NCBI GenBank assembly: GCA_013695175.1
Contig: JACDAZ010000454.1
Location: 1 to 14,327, forward strand
Direction: 5' to 3'
Length of the DNA: 14,327 nt
Source: Flavisolibacter sp.
GTDB taxonomy: Bacteria > Bacteroidota > Bacteroidia > Chitinophagales > Chitinophagaceae
In this document: one piece after another, positions 8,396 through 14,327 of the stretch
Layout: each line of letters begins with the position of its first letter
How positions within the stretch are numbered: position 1 is the stretch's first letter
Program-made: the position numbers and the translations under genes
Notes under the pieces: model-generated
Seen by the model: the letters and a program-made list of their open reading frames with translations, nothing else
The model's database searches: none
What the model was told of the DNA's origin: nothing

Positions 8396-8403
8396 CAAAT
8401 ATA
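8396..8403 (-). promoter_or_regulatory. Candidate -7 element for the GT2-GH3-LysE-MtgA operon
   Basis: Read on the minus strand this is TATATTTG, an exact match to the Bacteroidota -7 consensus TAnnTTTG, 21 bases before the TTG start of the glycosyltransferase. A clear -33 TTTG at the usual spacing was not found, so the promoter may need an activator or be weak. Its location in the divergent gap supports the TTG start over the upstream ATG. Confidence 0.4.
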
Positions 8404-8414
8404 ATATCAAAAAC

Positions 8415-8431
8415 AGCACTTTACCAGTGCT
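8415..8431. repeat. Perfect 6-bp inverted repeat between divergent promoters
   Basis: AGCACT and AGTGCT flank a five-base spacer (TTACC). The repeat ends immediately before the -7 element of the rightward gene and lies 11 bases from the leftward one. This is the position expected of an operator acting on both promoters. It is too short, and lacks a T-tract, to be called a terminator. Regulator unknown; it could also be chance. Confidence 0.35.
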
Positions 8432-8439
8432 TATATTTG
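8432..8439 (+). promoter_or_regulatory. Candidate -7 element for the suhB-thiL-S41 operon
   Basis: TATATTTG matches the Bacteroidota -7 consensus TAnnTTTG exactly and is followed by GCGC and the ATG at 8443, only three bases after the element. Transcription would begin almost at the start codon, giving a leaderless or near-leaderless message. No good -33 TTTG lies 17-21 bases upstream, where the sequence is A-rich. Confidence 0.45.
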
Positions 8440-8442
8440 CGC

Positions 8443-9222
8443 ATGCTAAAAAGCACATTATTAGAAGCCATACACGAGGCCGCAGCGCAAATGCGAAGCT
8501 TCATTGACCAGGATTTTAAAGTAGAGAATAAAATAGGCATTAATAACCTTGTAACAGAAGTTGACCATGCCTCCGAAAGAGTCATTATAGAAACCATCAA
8601 AAGAAATTTTCCGGAACATCATATTCTCAGCGAGGAGTGTGGTGATCTTATTCAGGATTCGCAATATAAATGGATAATTGACCCTATTGATGGTACTGTA
8701 AATTTTGCACACCGTATACCTATTTGCTGTATTTCAATTGGTATAGAATATAACGGTAAAATGGCCATGGCAGCCATCTATAATCCATTCATGCATGAAT
8801 TATATTTTGCAGAAAGAGATAAAGGTGCGGTGCTGAATGATAAGCCTATTAGTGTAAGCAAAAAAGAAAAAGTGGAGAATGCCTGCCTTGTTACAGGCTT
8901 TCCATATACCTATTTAGATGAACCTAATGGCCCGTTACAGGTATTTGAAAGATTTATTCGTAAAGGTATTCCTGTAAGGCGCCTGGGTTCTGCTGCTATT
9001 GATCTTGCCTGGGTGGCAGCTGGAAGGTTTGACGGATTTTATGAGCATAATTTAGAAGCCTGGGACAGTGCTGCCGGATTCTTATTGGTTGAAGAGGCGG
9101 GTGGAAAAGTATCTGATCTGAAAGGTAATCCATACAATCCTTATCAACCCGGTATTATAGCCAGTAATGGTCTTATGCATAAAGAACTTGTTGATTGGGT
9201 AACAGGAAACATTAATAATTAA
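8443..9222 (+). CDS. suhB: Inositol monophosphatase family protein (SuhB-like)
   Basis: The 259-residue cytoplasmic protein has the family's metal-binding motifs: LSEECG at 62-67, [14 protein letters not shown] at 77-90 with D80 and D83, and [15 protein letters not shown] at 207-221 with D208. These hold the magnesium ions that hydrolyse sugar or inositol monophosphates; the length is typical. Members also act on histidinol phosphate, fructose-1,6-bisphosphate or 3'-phosphoadenosine phosphate, so the substrate is not settled and the symbol reflects overall resemblance. The ATG at 8443 is chosen because the domain starts there and an exact -7 element lies just upstream; an in-frame GTG at 8389 would precede that element. 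It is the first gene of a probable three-gene operon, nine bases before thiL. Confidence 0.87.
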   Translation: MLKSTLLEAIHEAAAQMRSFIDQDFKVENKIGINNLVTEVDHASERVIIETIKRNFPEHHILSEECGDLIQDSQYKWIIDPIDGTVNFAHRIPICCISIGIEYNGKMAMAAIYNPFMHELYFAERDKGAVLNDKPISVSKKEKVENACLVTGFPYTYLDEPNGPLQVFERFIRKGIPVRRLGSAAIDLAWVAAGRFDGFYEHNLEAWDSAAGFLLVEEAGGKVSDLKGNPYNPYQPGIIASNGLMHKELVDWVTGNINN

Positions 9223-9231
9223 ATTTTAATT

Positions 9232-10260
9232 ATGAGTGAATCAAGAACAGAAATATCTTCTTTGGGTGAGTTTGGTTTAATAGAGCATTTAACGAAAAAC
9301 ATTGAAATAAAAAATGCATCTACCATTGTGTCGGTCGGCGACGATGCTGCTGTTATTGATCATTTTGGTAAACAAACGGTTATTACAAATGACCTTCTTC
9401 TGGAAGGAATTCATTTTGACCTGATGTACACTCCGCTTAAGCATCTTGGTTATAAAAGTGTTGTTGTTAATCTCAGTGATATATATGCTATGAATGCGGT
9501 TCCTACACAAATAATACTTAGCATTGGCATCAGCAGTCGCTTTAGTGTAGAAGCTTTAGAGGAATTTTATGAAGGTGTATATGCAGCTTGTGAGGCTTAT
9601 GACGTTGATCTGATTGGCGGCGATACATCTACTTCTCAAAAGGGATTTGTTATTTCGGTAACAGCACTCGGCGAGGTAGCTCCGGATAAATTTGTAAAAA
9701 GAAGCGGTGCCCAAAAAGGCGATTTACTTTGTGTTAGTGGCGACCTTGGAGCTGCCTTCCTTGGATTGACACTTTTGGAAAGAGAAAAACAAATCTTTAT
9801 TGAAAATCCTACCATTCAACCCGATCTGGAAGGAGAAAAGTATGTTGTAGGAAGAATTTTAAAACCGGAAGCAAGAAAAGATATTGTTCAATTTTTTTCT
9901 GAAAAAGAATTACTCCCTACATCAATGATTGATGTGAGCGATGGATTAAGTTCCGAAATATTACATATATGTAAACAAAGCCGGGTAGGTTGTGTTTTAT
10001 ATGAAGAAAAAATTCCCATTGGAGAAGAAACAAAAATGGCTGCATTTAAATTCAATCTGGATCCAACTGCATGCGCTTTAAGTGGGGGAGAAGATTATGA
10101 ACTTCTTTTTACCATTAAACAAGATGATTTTGATAAACTGGGTGGGATTGATATTGCAATAATTGGTTATATTACAGATGCCGAAGCGGGTTCAACTATA
10201 TTCACAAAAGGTGGTGGCAAACATCCTATAACAGCACAGGGATGGAATGCTTTTAAATGA
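9232..10260 (+). CDS. thiL: Thiamine-monophosphate kinase
   Basis: ThiL phosphorylates thiamine monophosphate with ATP to the active cofactor thiamine diphosphate, the last step of thiamine synthesis. The 342-residue protein has the full motif set: VGDDAAVI at 35-42, ITNDLLLEGIHFD at 51-63, NLSDIYAMNA at 80-89, LIGGDTSTS at 127-135, IDVSDGLSSE at 233-242, SGGEDYELLF at 284-293 and the C-terminal GWNAF. The length fits the family. It sits 9 bases after the SuhB-like gene and 12 before the S41 peptidase gene, so it is probably co-transcribed with them. No TPP riboswitch or other thiamine genes are visible beside it, so it looks like an isolated thiL in a housekeeping operon. Confidence 0.95.
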   Translation: MSESRTEISSLGEFGLIEHLTKNIEIKNASTIVSVGDDAAVIDHFGKQTVITNDLLLEGIHFDLMYTPLKHLGYKSVVVNLSDIYAMNAVPTQIILSIGISSRFSVEALEEFYEGVYAACEAYDVDLIGGDTSTSQKGFVISVTALGEVAPDKFVKRSGAQKGDLLCVSGDLGAAFLGLTLLEREKQIFIENPTIQPDLEGEKYVVGRILKPEARKDIVQFFSEKELLPTSMIDVSDGLSSEILHICKQSRVGCVLYEEKIPIGEETKMAAFKFNLDPTACALSGGEDYELLFTIKQDDFDKLGGIDIAIIGYITDAEAGSTIFTKGGGKHPITAQGWNAFK

Positions 10261-10272
10261 TGTAGATTATTC

Positions 10273-11745
10273 ATGAAAATTATTGTTCTTACCCTATTAA
10301 TTTGTATTGCTTTAAGCAGTTGCTTTAGCTATAAACCTTTCTCTGCTTCAAAAAAATATTCAAAAGAACAGGTGCTGGGCGATTACAATTTATTTGAAAA
10401 CATACTCACCACAACACATCCCGGTCTTTATTGGTATACAAGCAAGGATAGCATGGACTATTATTTTCAAATGGGCAGAGGCATGCTCCACGATTCTATG
10501 ACAGAGCAAAAACTTAACCTTGTATTAAGCTATGTAATATCAAAAATTGGCTGTGGTCATACGAGTGCCAGGCCATCGAAACAGTTACTTAGGTACAGAG
10601 ATACGGCGAGCAGAAGTTATTTTCCTTTTTATTTAAAATTCTGGCCCGATACCGCTGTGGCAACCTTTAACTTACACAGGAATGACAGCATACTAAAACG
10701 TGGCGCTGTCATTCAGGCTATAAATGGAAAACCTATGAAATCAATTGTTGATTCGCTTTTCCAATTTTTATCTACTGATGGTTATAACCTTACTCATAAA
10801 TATCAAACACTAAGTAACAGGAATGTTTTTGCAGGATTATACAGCGGGGTTTTTGGCTCAAACAAAAGTTATACGATTGATTTTATGGATAGTGCCGGAA
10901 ACTTTAATACTGCCGTTGTTCCGGTATTTACACCACCAAAAGATTCAATGCAAAAAGAAAAAAAAACAAAGCCTCAGCAACGCAGGGAAAGAAAAAAATT
11001 GCAATTAAGGTCGCTGCGTAATTTTAAAATAGATAGGACCAACCAAACAGGTATTATAGAACTCAATACTTTTTTAAGAAATGGAAGGTTGCCGAAATTT
11101 TTTAAATCAACCTTTAAAGAGCTTGAAAAGAATAATATTGAAAACCTTGTAATAGACCTCAGGGGTAATGGTGGAGGAAGTGTATCCAATTCAAATTTGC
11201 TCATTAAATACATTGCCAATAAACCATTTAAGATTGCTGATTCACTTTATGCTATTCAACGCGGCAGCAGTTATGGAAAATACCAGCAGCATAGAATCTT
11301 TAACTGGATGTTTTTACAATTAATGACAAAAAAGAAAAATGATGGTTTCTATCATTTCAGGTTTTACGAAAAAAGAAAGTTCAATCCAAAAAAGAAATAT
11401 CATTTTGATGGAAATGTTTATGTGCTGAGTGGTGGAAATACTTTTTCTGCATCTACTTTATTTATGAGTATCGTAAAGCCACAGGAAAATGTCTTTATTG
11501 TTGGAGAAGAATCTGGGGGAGGCGCCTATGGTAATAATGCCTGGTTAATTCCTGATGTTACCCTGCCAAACACAAAAATCAGATTCAGGTTACCTCTTTT
11601 TAAATTAGTAGTAGATAAAAATGCACCAAAAGGTTATGGTGTACAACCTGACATTGAGGCTTTTCCTACTGCAGAAGATATCCGGCAAAACCGGGATTAT
11701 AAAATGGAAAAGGCTTTATACCTTATTAATAATTTGCAAAAATAA
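10273..11745 (+). CDS. Lipoprotein S41-family serine peptidase
   Basis: The 490-residue protein begins with a lipoprotein signal peptide whose lipobox LSSC places the lipidated cysteine at C17, so it is exported and membrane-anchored. A helical N-terminal region (about 30-110) is followed by a PDZ-like stretch (about 115-220) containing GAVIQAINGKPM at 144-155. A strongly basic linker follows at about 228-250. The S41 domain shows GIIELNTF at 260-267, NLVIDLRGNGGGS at 291-303, the nucleophile motif SGGNTFSAS at 386-394 with likely catalytic S392, and GEESGGGAYG at 411-420. The glutamate-containing last motif and absence of the CtpA lysine point to a tricorn/IRBP-like subgroup. The C-terminal GYGVQPDIE is typical of S41. 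It probably trims envelope proteins or peptides; substrate unknown. Confidence 0.88.
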   Translation: MKIIVLTLLICIALSSCFSYKPFSASKKYSKEQVLGDYNLFENILTTTHPGLYWYTSKDSMDYYFQMGRGMLHDSMTEQKLNLVLSYVISKIGCGHTSARPSKQLLRYRDTASRSYFPFYLKFWPDTAVATFNLHRNDSILKRGAVIQAINGKPMKSIVDSLFQFLSTDGYNLTHKYQTLSNRNVFAGLYSGVFGSNKSYTIDFMDSAGNFNTAVVPVFTPPKDSMQKEKKTKPQQRRERKKLQLRSLRNFKIDRTNQTGIIELNTFLRNGRLPKFFKSTFKELEKNNIENLVIDLRGNGGGSVSNSNLLIKYIANKPFKIADSLYAIQRGSSYGKYQQHRIFNWMFLQLMTKKKNDGFYHFRFYEKRKFNPKKKYHFDGNVYVLSGGNTFSASTLFMSIVKPQENVFIVGEESGGGAYGNNAWLIPDVTLPNTKIRFRLPLFKLVVDKNAPKGYGVQPDIEAFPTAEDIRQNRDYKMEKALYLINNLQK

Positions 11746-11766
11746 TTTCACCCCTTATTTCCATTT

Positions 11767-12558
11767 CTATGGCAGTATTGCAAACCTGTCCGCATCCCTC
11801 CAAAATTGAAACTTATCTCTTATTGTTTGCAGATGATCTTTATCTAATAAAACAGTATGAATATCTTCTTCATCTGCCTTATGATAAAGAACTTCACCCA
11901 ATGGATCTACAACCATGCTGTCACCACTATGATAAATTTTATTACCATCATCACCCACACGGTTTACTCCAATAACATAACATTGGTTTTCTATTGCCCT
12001 GGCCTGCAATAATGTTCTCCAGGCAAGGCTTCGACGTGCCGGCCAGTTGGCAACAAATATTAAAACATCATATTCAAATGCTCCGTCTTTAGAAAATTGT
12101 TGCCTGGACCATACAGGGAAACGCAGGTCATAACAAACCTGCAGGTTTATTTTCCAACCACTTACAGAAGCAATCAACCGTTTTTGACCGGCAGCATAAT
12201 GTTCATCTTCTTTTGCATAGGCAAAGAGATGTCTTTTATCATAAAAACCAAATTCACCATTTGGCAGCATCCACACCATCCGGTTATAATATTCTCCGTT
12301 CTCTTCAACCATCATGCTGCCGGTAATAATTTTATTTTTTTCTTTAGAAATTTTTTGCATCCATTCATGCGTAGGCCCCGGAAAGGGTTCGGCTAACTTC
12401 TGCGGATTCATACTAAACCCAGTGCTAAACATTTCTGGCAGAATAATAATATGACTATTGTTTATGCCCTTTATTTTTTCTTCCAGCATCTTAAGGTTTG
12501 ACTGTTTGTCTTCCCAGTGTAGAAAAGTTTGAATGAGCGTAAAAGAAATTTTAGACAT
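11767..12558 (-). CDS. Nitrilase-family amidase (YafV/omega-amidase-like)
   Basis: This 263-residue cytoplasmic enzyme has the carbon-nitrogen hydrolase triad: E42 in LPEMFSTGF (40-48), K108 in YDKRHLF (106-112) and C142 in QVCYDLRFP (140-148). VANWPARR at 169-176 and ARAIENQCYVIGVNR at 186-200 also fit. These residues resemble YafV/Nit2-type omega-amidases, which hydrolyse 2-oxoglutaramate and 2-oxosuccinamate to 2-oxoacids, a repair step after glutamine transamination. Substrate is inferred from that resemblance. The ATG at 12558 fits the domain start; an in-frame TTG at 12582 would add eight residues. The gene lies 24 bases after recX, probably in the same operon. The S41 gene converges from the other side across 21 bases with no evident terminator. 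Confidence 0.87.
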   Translation of the reverse strand: MSKISFTLIQTFLHWEDKQSNLKMLEEKIKGINNSHIIILPEMFSTGFSMNPQKLAEPFPGPTHEWMQKISKEKNKIITGSMMVEENGEYYNRMVWMLPNGEFGFYDKRHLFAYAKEDEHYAAGQKRLIASVSGWKINLQVCYDLRFPVWSRQQFSKDGAFEYDVLIFVANWPARRSLAWRTLLQARAIENQCYVIGVNRVGDDGNKIYHSGDSMVVDPLGEVLYHKADEEDIHTVLLDKDHLQTIRDKFQFWRDADRFAILP

Positions 12559-12582
12559 ACGTTTAATTATTTTCAGCAACAA

Positions 12583-13059
12583 TCATTTATCAATTAATTG
12601 CTGCGTTTGCCGGAATGCAAGATTAGATTCAAATCCTTTTTGAAGCAGGTAATCAATTGTTTTTCTTTTTCGAACAAGATGTTGCTCGCTCTTAAGCTGA
12701 TCATATTTTTCTTCGGCAAGCTTTTGTAATGTTTTCAGGTAATCTTCTTCATCAATTGAGCTGAGCGCTTTTTTTATGCAGTATTCGCTTACTCTTTTCT
12801 CTTTCAAACCAAACGAAATTTTTTTCTTTCCCCAGCTTTTCATCCTGAATTTGCCACCTGCATATTGTATAGCAAATCGTTCTTCATTTAAATAATCTTC
12901 TTCAATCAGTTTGGCTATTATTTCTTGCTGGTCATCTTTGCGAATACCAAGTTCCCACAATTTTTGTTCTGCTTCATGATGGCTTCTTTCCTGGTAAGAA
13001 CAATATTGTTTCAGTTTCTGATAAGCCTCTTCTTTGGTTAAATATTTTCGTTGCACCAT
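12583..13059 (-). CDS. recX: RecX family recombination regulator
   Basis: RecX binds RecA filaments and restrains their activity. This 158-residue, highly charged helical protein has the family pattern of three-helix repeats: YCSYQERSHHEAEQKLWELG at 19-38, IEEDYLNEERFAIQYAGGKF at 52-71 and a final KTIDYLLQKGFESNLAF at 133-149. The central block is the most diagnostic. The ATG at 13059 lies seven bases beyond the protease stop, fitting a coupled operon; an upstream in-frame ATG at 13122 would lie inside the protease gene. recA is not in the window, so this recX is unlinked from it here. Confidence 0.85.
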   Translation of the reverse strand: MVQRKYLTKEEAYQKLKQYCSYQERSHHEAEQKLWELGIRKDDQQEIIAKLIEEDYLNEERFAIQYAGGKFRMKSWGKKKISFGLKEKRVSEYCIKKALSSIDEEDYLKTLQKLAEEKYDQLKSEQHLVRKRKTIDYLLQKGFESNLAFRQTQQLIDK

Positions 13060-13066
13060 TACAATA

Positions 13067-14170
13067 TTATACTTCAACAAGTAGTTCCCTGCATTTAAAT
13101 TCTCTTTCCAAAAGCTGGTCATAATAATCGGCTTTCTGAAAAAGCTCTCTGAACATTTCTATTCCATTTTCTTTGGTCATATCCAGGTCATACATAATGC
13201 ATGATAAGGCTATGCTTTGTTTCACACAACTTAAAACCAGATTATCTATTTTATAATTTTCTTCAAGCAAAAATTTATACAATGGTTTTATTTTGCTTGT
13301 ATCAGCGGGCAACATACATAAGTATGCATCGCCTGCTACAAAAAAATTATCAGGGTTATAATTAATTTTAATTTTTGCTGCACCTTCTTTTACCGACCAG
13401 TTATTTTGACCGTCTCTGGCTAACTTCACATCTTTGTTTAGCTCCTGCAAAATTTCCTCAACCACTTTTGCTACGCCAACGGGTTTGGCTTCTTTTTCCG
13501 GCATTTTAGGCAGCGTTACTTCTGTACCGCAAAAAGGACAATATTTTGTTGAGTCAATATTGCTTGGAAAGATGAGCGTATCACAACTATGACAGCGTGT
13601 TGACGGCTCGCCGCGGTGTGGTATATACATTTCCAATGCTTCCCGCAAATACATTACAGGAAGGGCAAAACCCAGGTTATCCCCACCACGAATGATAAAT
13701 GAATTAACGCCTATCACTTCTCCCTTTTTATTAACAAGTGGACCGCCACTGTTTCCGGGATTAATTGCTGCGTCAATTTGTATGTACTTCAGTCCATCTC
13801 TTATGCGGTCTGCCTTTGATATTACGCCTTGTGTTGCAGTATAATTTAACCCGTAAGGATGTCCGATTGCAACAACTACAATTCCATCTTTTACATCGTC
13901 ATAATTTCCCAATTTAATTTCGGGTATTTGCACATCCTCAGGAGGTTGTAAAAAAGCAAGGTCATGTTTTCTATCTGTGTACCAAACCCGTGCAAGTCTT
14001 CTTTCAAAAAAGCGACCGGCAATAGTGACTTCTGCATTTTTTGCAACCACATGTTCATTGGTTACAATCAGATCAAATTCTTTTACATAAAATCCTGTTC
14101 CCGTACTGGTCTGAGTAGCAATTTGAATGATAGCAGGTCTGTATAATTCTATAATCTGTTGCGTATCCAT
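13067..14170 (-). CDS. Cytoplasmic trypsin-like (S1C) protease with zinc ribbon and C-terminal YbjN-like region
   Basis: The 367-residue protein has a trypsin-like domain over residues 1-185 with a complete triad: H40 in VTNEHVV, D70 in RKHDLAF, and S141 in NPGNSGGPL. The rest of that block (GHPYGLNYTATQGVIS at 103-118, GFALPV at 167-172) is DegP/HtrA-like. Instead of PDZ domains, residues 193-214 carry a four-cysteine zinc ribbon (CHSC at 193-196, CPFC at 211-214). Residues about 230-365 form an alpha/beta region that loosely resembles YbjN/type III chaperone-like folds; this last assignment is weak. No signal peptide or membrane segment is seen, so it should stay in the cytoplasm, unlike most HtrA proteins. 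It starts two bases after an upstream gene and is followed closely by recX. Substrate unknown. Confidence 0.82.
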   Translation of the reverse strand: MDTQQIIELYRPAIIQIATQTSTGTGFYVKEFDLIVTNEHVVAKNAEVTIAGRFFERRLARVWYTDRKHDLAFLQPPEDVQIPEIKLGNYDDVKDGIVVVAIGHPYGLNYTATQGVISKADRIRDGLKYIQIDAAINPGNSGGPLVNKKGEVIGVNSFIIRGGDNLGFALPVMYLREALEMYIPHRGEPSTRCHSCDTLIFPSNIDSTKYCPFCGTEVTLPKMPEKEAKPVGVAKVVEEILQELNKDVKLARDGQNNWSVKEGAAKIKINYNPDNFFVAGDAYLCMLPADTSKIKPLYKFLLEENYKIDNLVLSCVKQSIALSCIMYDLDMTKENGIEMFRELFQKADYYDQLLEREFKCRELLVEV

Positions 14171-14172
14171 AA

Positions 14173-14327
14173 TTACTTTGTTTCCAGGTTCAGAAATTCA
14201 ATTTCCGTTGTGTACGATTGATTAAATACCATAAGGTTTTCAAATTTCAACTTGTCAGTCTTCATTTTTAATTCAGGGTATTTTGATCGCCAGTTGGCAA
14301 GAATGGTTTCAATGGCTTGTAAAATTG
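14173..14327 (-). CDS. C-terminal end of an unrecognised gene (partial)
   Basis: An open frame of 51 codons runs from the window edge to the TAA at 14173-14175, two bases before the protease ATG. The visible end is charged and mostly helical, with ILANWRSKYPELK and then FENLMVF, and finishes FLNLETK. The spacing matches the tight packing of the protease-recX-amidase set, so it is probably the preceding gene in the same operon. There is no recognisable motif and no signal or membrane segment in the visible part. The function is not assigned. Confidence 0.6.
   Translation of the reverse strand, partial: ILQAIETILANWRSKYPELKMKTDKLKFENLMVFNQSYTTEIEFLNLETK

Noticed and set aside
8389..8442. GTG at 8389 as start of the inositol monophosphatase family gene.
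   Set aside because: It precedes the -7 element at 8432-8439 and adds 18 residues outside the family domain; the ATG at 8443 fits better.
8375..8458. Upstream ATG at 8458 that would add 28 mostly hydrophobic residues to the glycosyltransferase.
   Set aside because: It overlaps the divergent gene's start, lies upstream of the -7 element at 8396-8403, and precedes the point where the GT2 domain naturally begins. It remains possible if a promoter lies further upstream.
11746..11766. Possible bidirectional terminator between the convergent S41 and amidase genes.
   Set aside because: The 21-base gap has no inverted repeat able to form a stable hairpin.
13060..13122. Longer RecX start at 13122.
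   Set aside because: The extra 21 residues are encoded within the end of the protease gene and have no RecX features; the ATG at 13059 lies just after the protease stop.

Overview
The window looks like chromosomal DNA from a Bacteroidota bacterium, probably of the Chitinophagaceae/Sphingobacteriia type. This is inferred from AT-rich coding DNA with few Shine-Dalgarno sequences, TAnnTTTG-type -7 elements, a TlpA module preceded by a DUF4369-like region, a lipoprotein S41 peptidase and a bacterial GH3 protein. No database search was possible. Coding density is very high: no gap exceeds about 70 bases, many genes overlap or nearly touch, and there are no RNA genes, mobile elements, CRISPR arrays or sizeable repeats.

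Layout. (1) Bases 1-3489, plus strand: the tail of a probable ABC ATPase, an ABC-2 permease fused to a periplasmic TlpA-like thioredoxin, a PnuC-type vitamin transporter and a NadR-like ribosylnicotinamide kinase. (2) Bases 3482-8374, minus strand: a tightly packed set read in the order GT2 glycosyltransferase fused to a degenerate sugar-phosphotransferase-like module, GH3 acyl-amido synthetase homologue, LysE-type exporter, and the peptidoglycan glycosyltransferase MtgA. (3) Bases 8375-8442: a compact divergent promoter region with a -7 element on each strand and a small perfect inverted repeat. (4) Bases 8443-11745, plus strand: inositol monophosphatase family protein, ThiL and a lipoprotein S41 peptidase. 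(5) Bases 11767-14327, minus strand: a truncated unknown gene, a cytoplasmic trypsin-like protease with a zinc ribbon, RecX and a nitrilase-family amidase.

How the genes may work together. PnuC plus the NadR-like kinase form a plausible import-and-trap pair for nicotinamide riboside. The GT2-GH3-LysE-MtgA set mixes envelope glycan synthesis with an acyl-amino-acid ligase next to an amino-acid exporter. ThiL makes thiamine diphosphate, and its neighbours do not obviously share that pathway. The items most worth follow-up are the permease-TlpA fusion, the GT2 fusion with a catalytically gutted phosphotransferase domain, the GH3/LysE pairing, and the intracellular protease-zinc ribbon protein. 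No entirely new multi-gene system can be demonstrated from the sequence alone.
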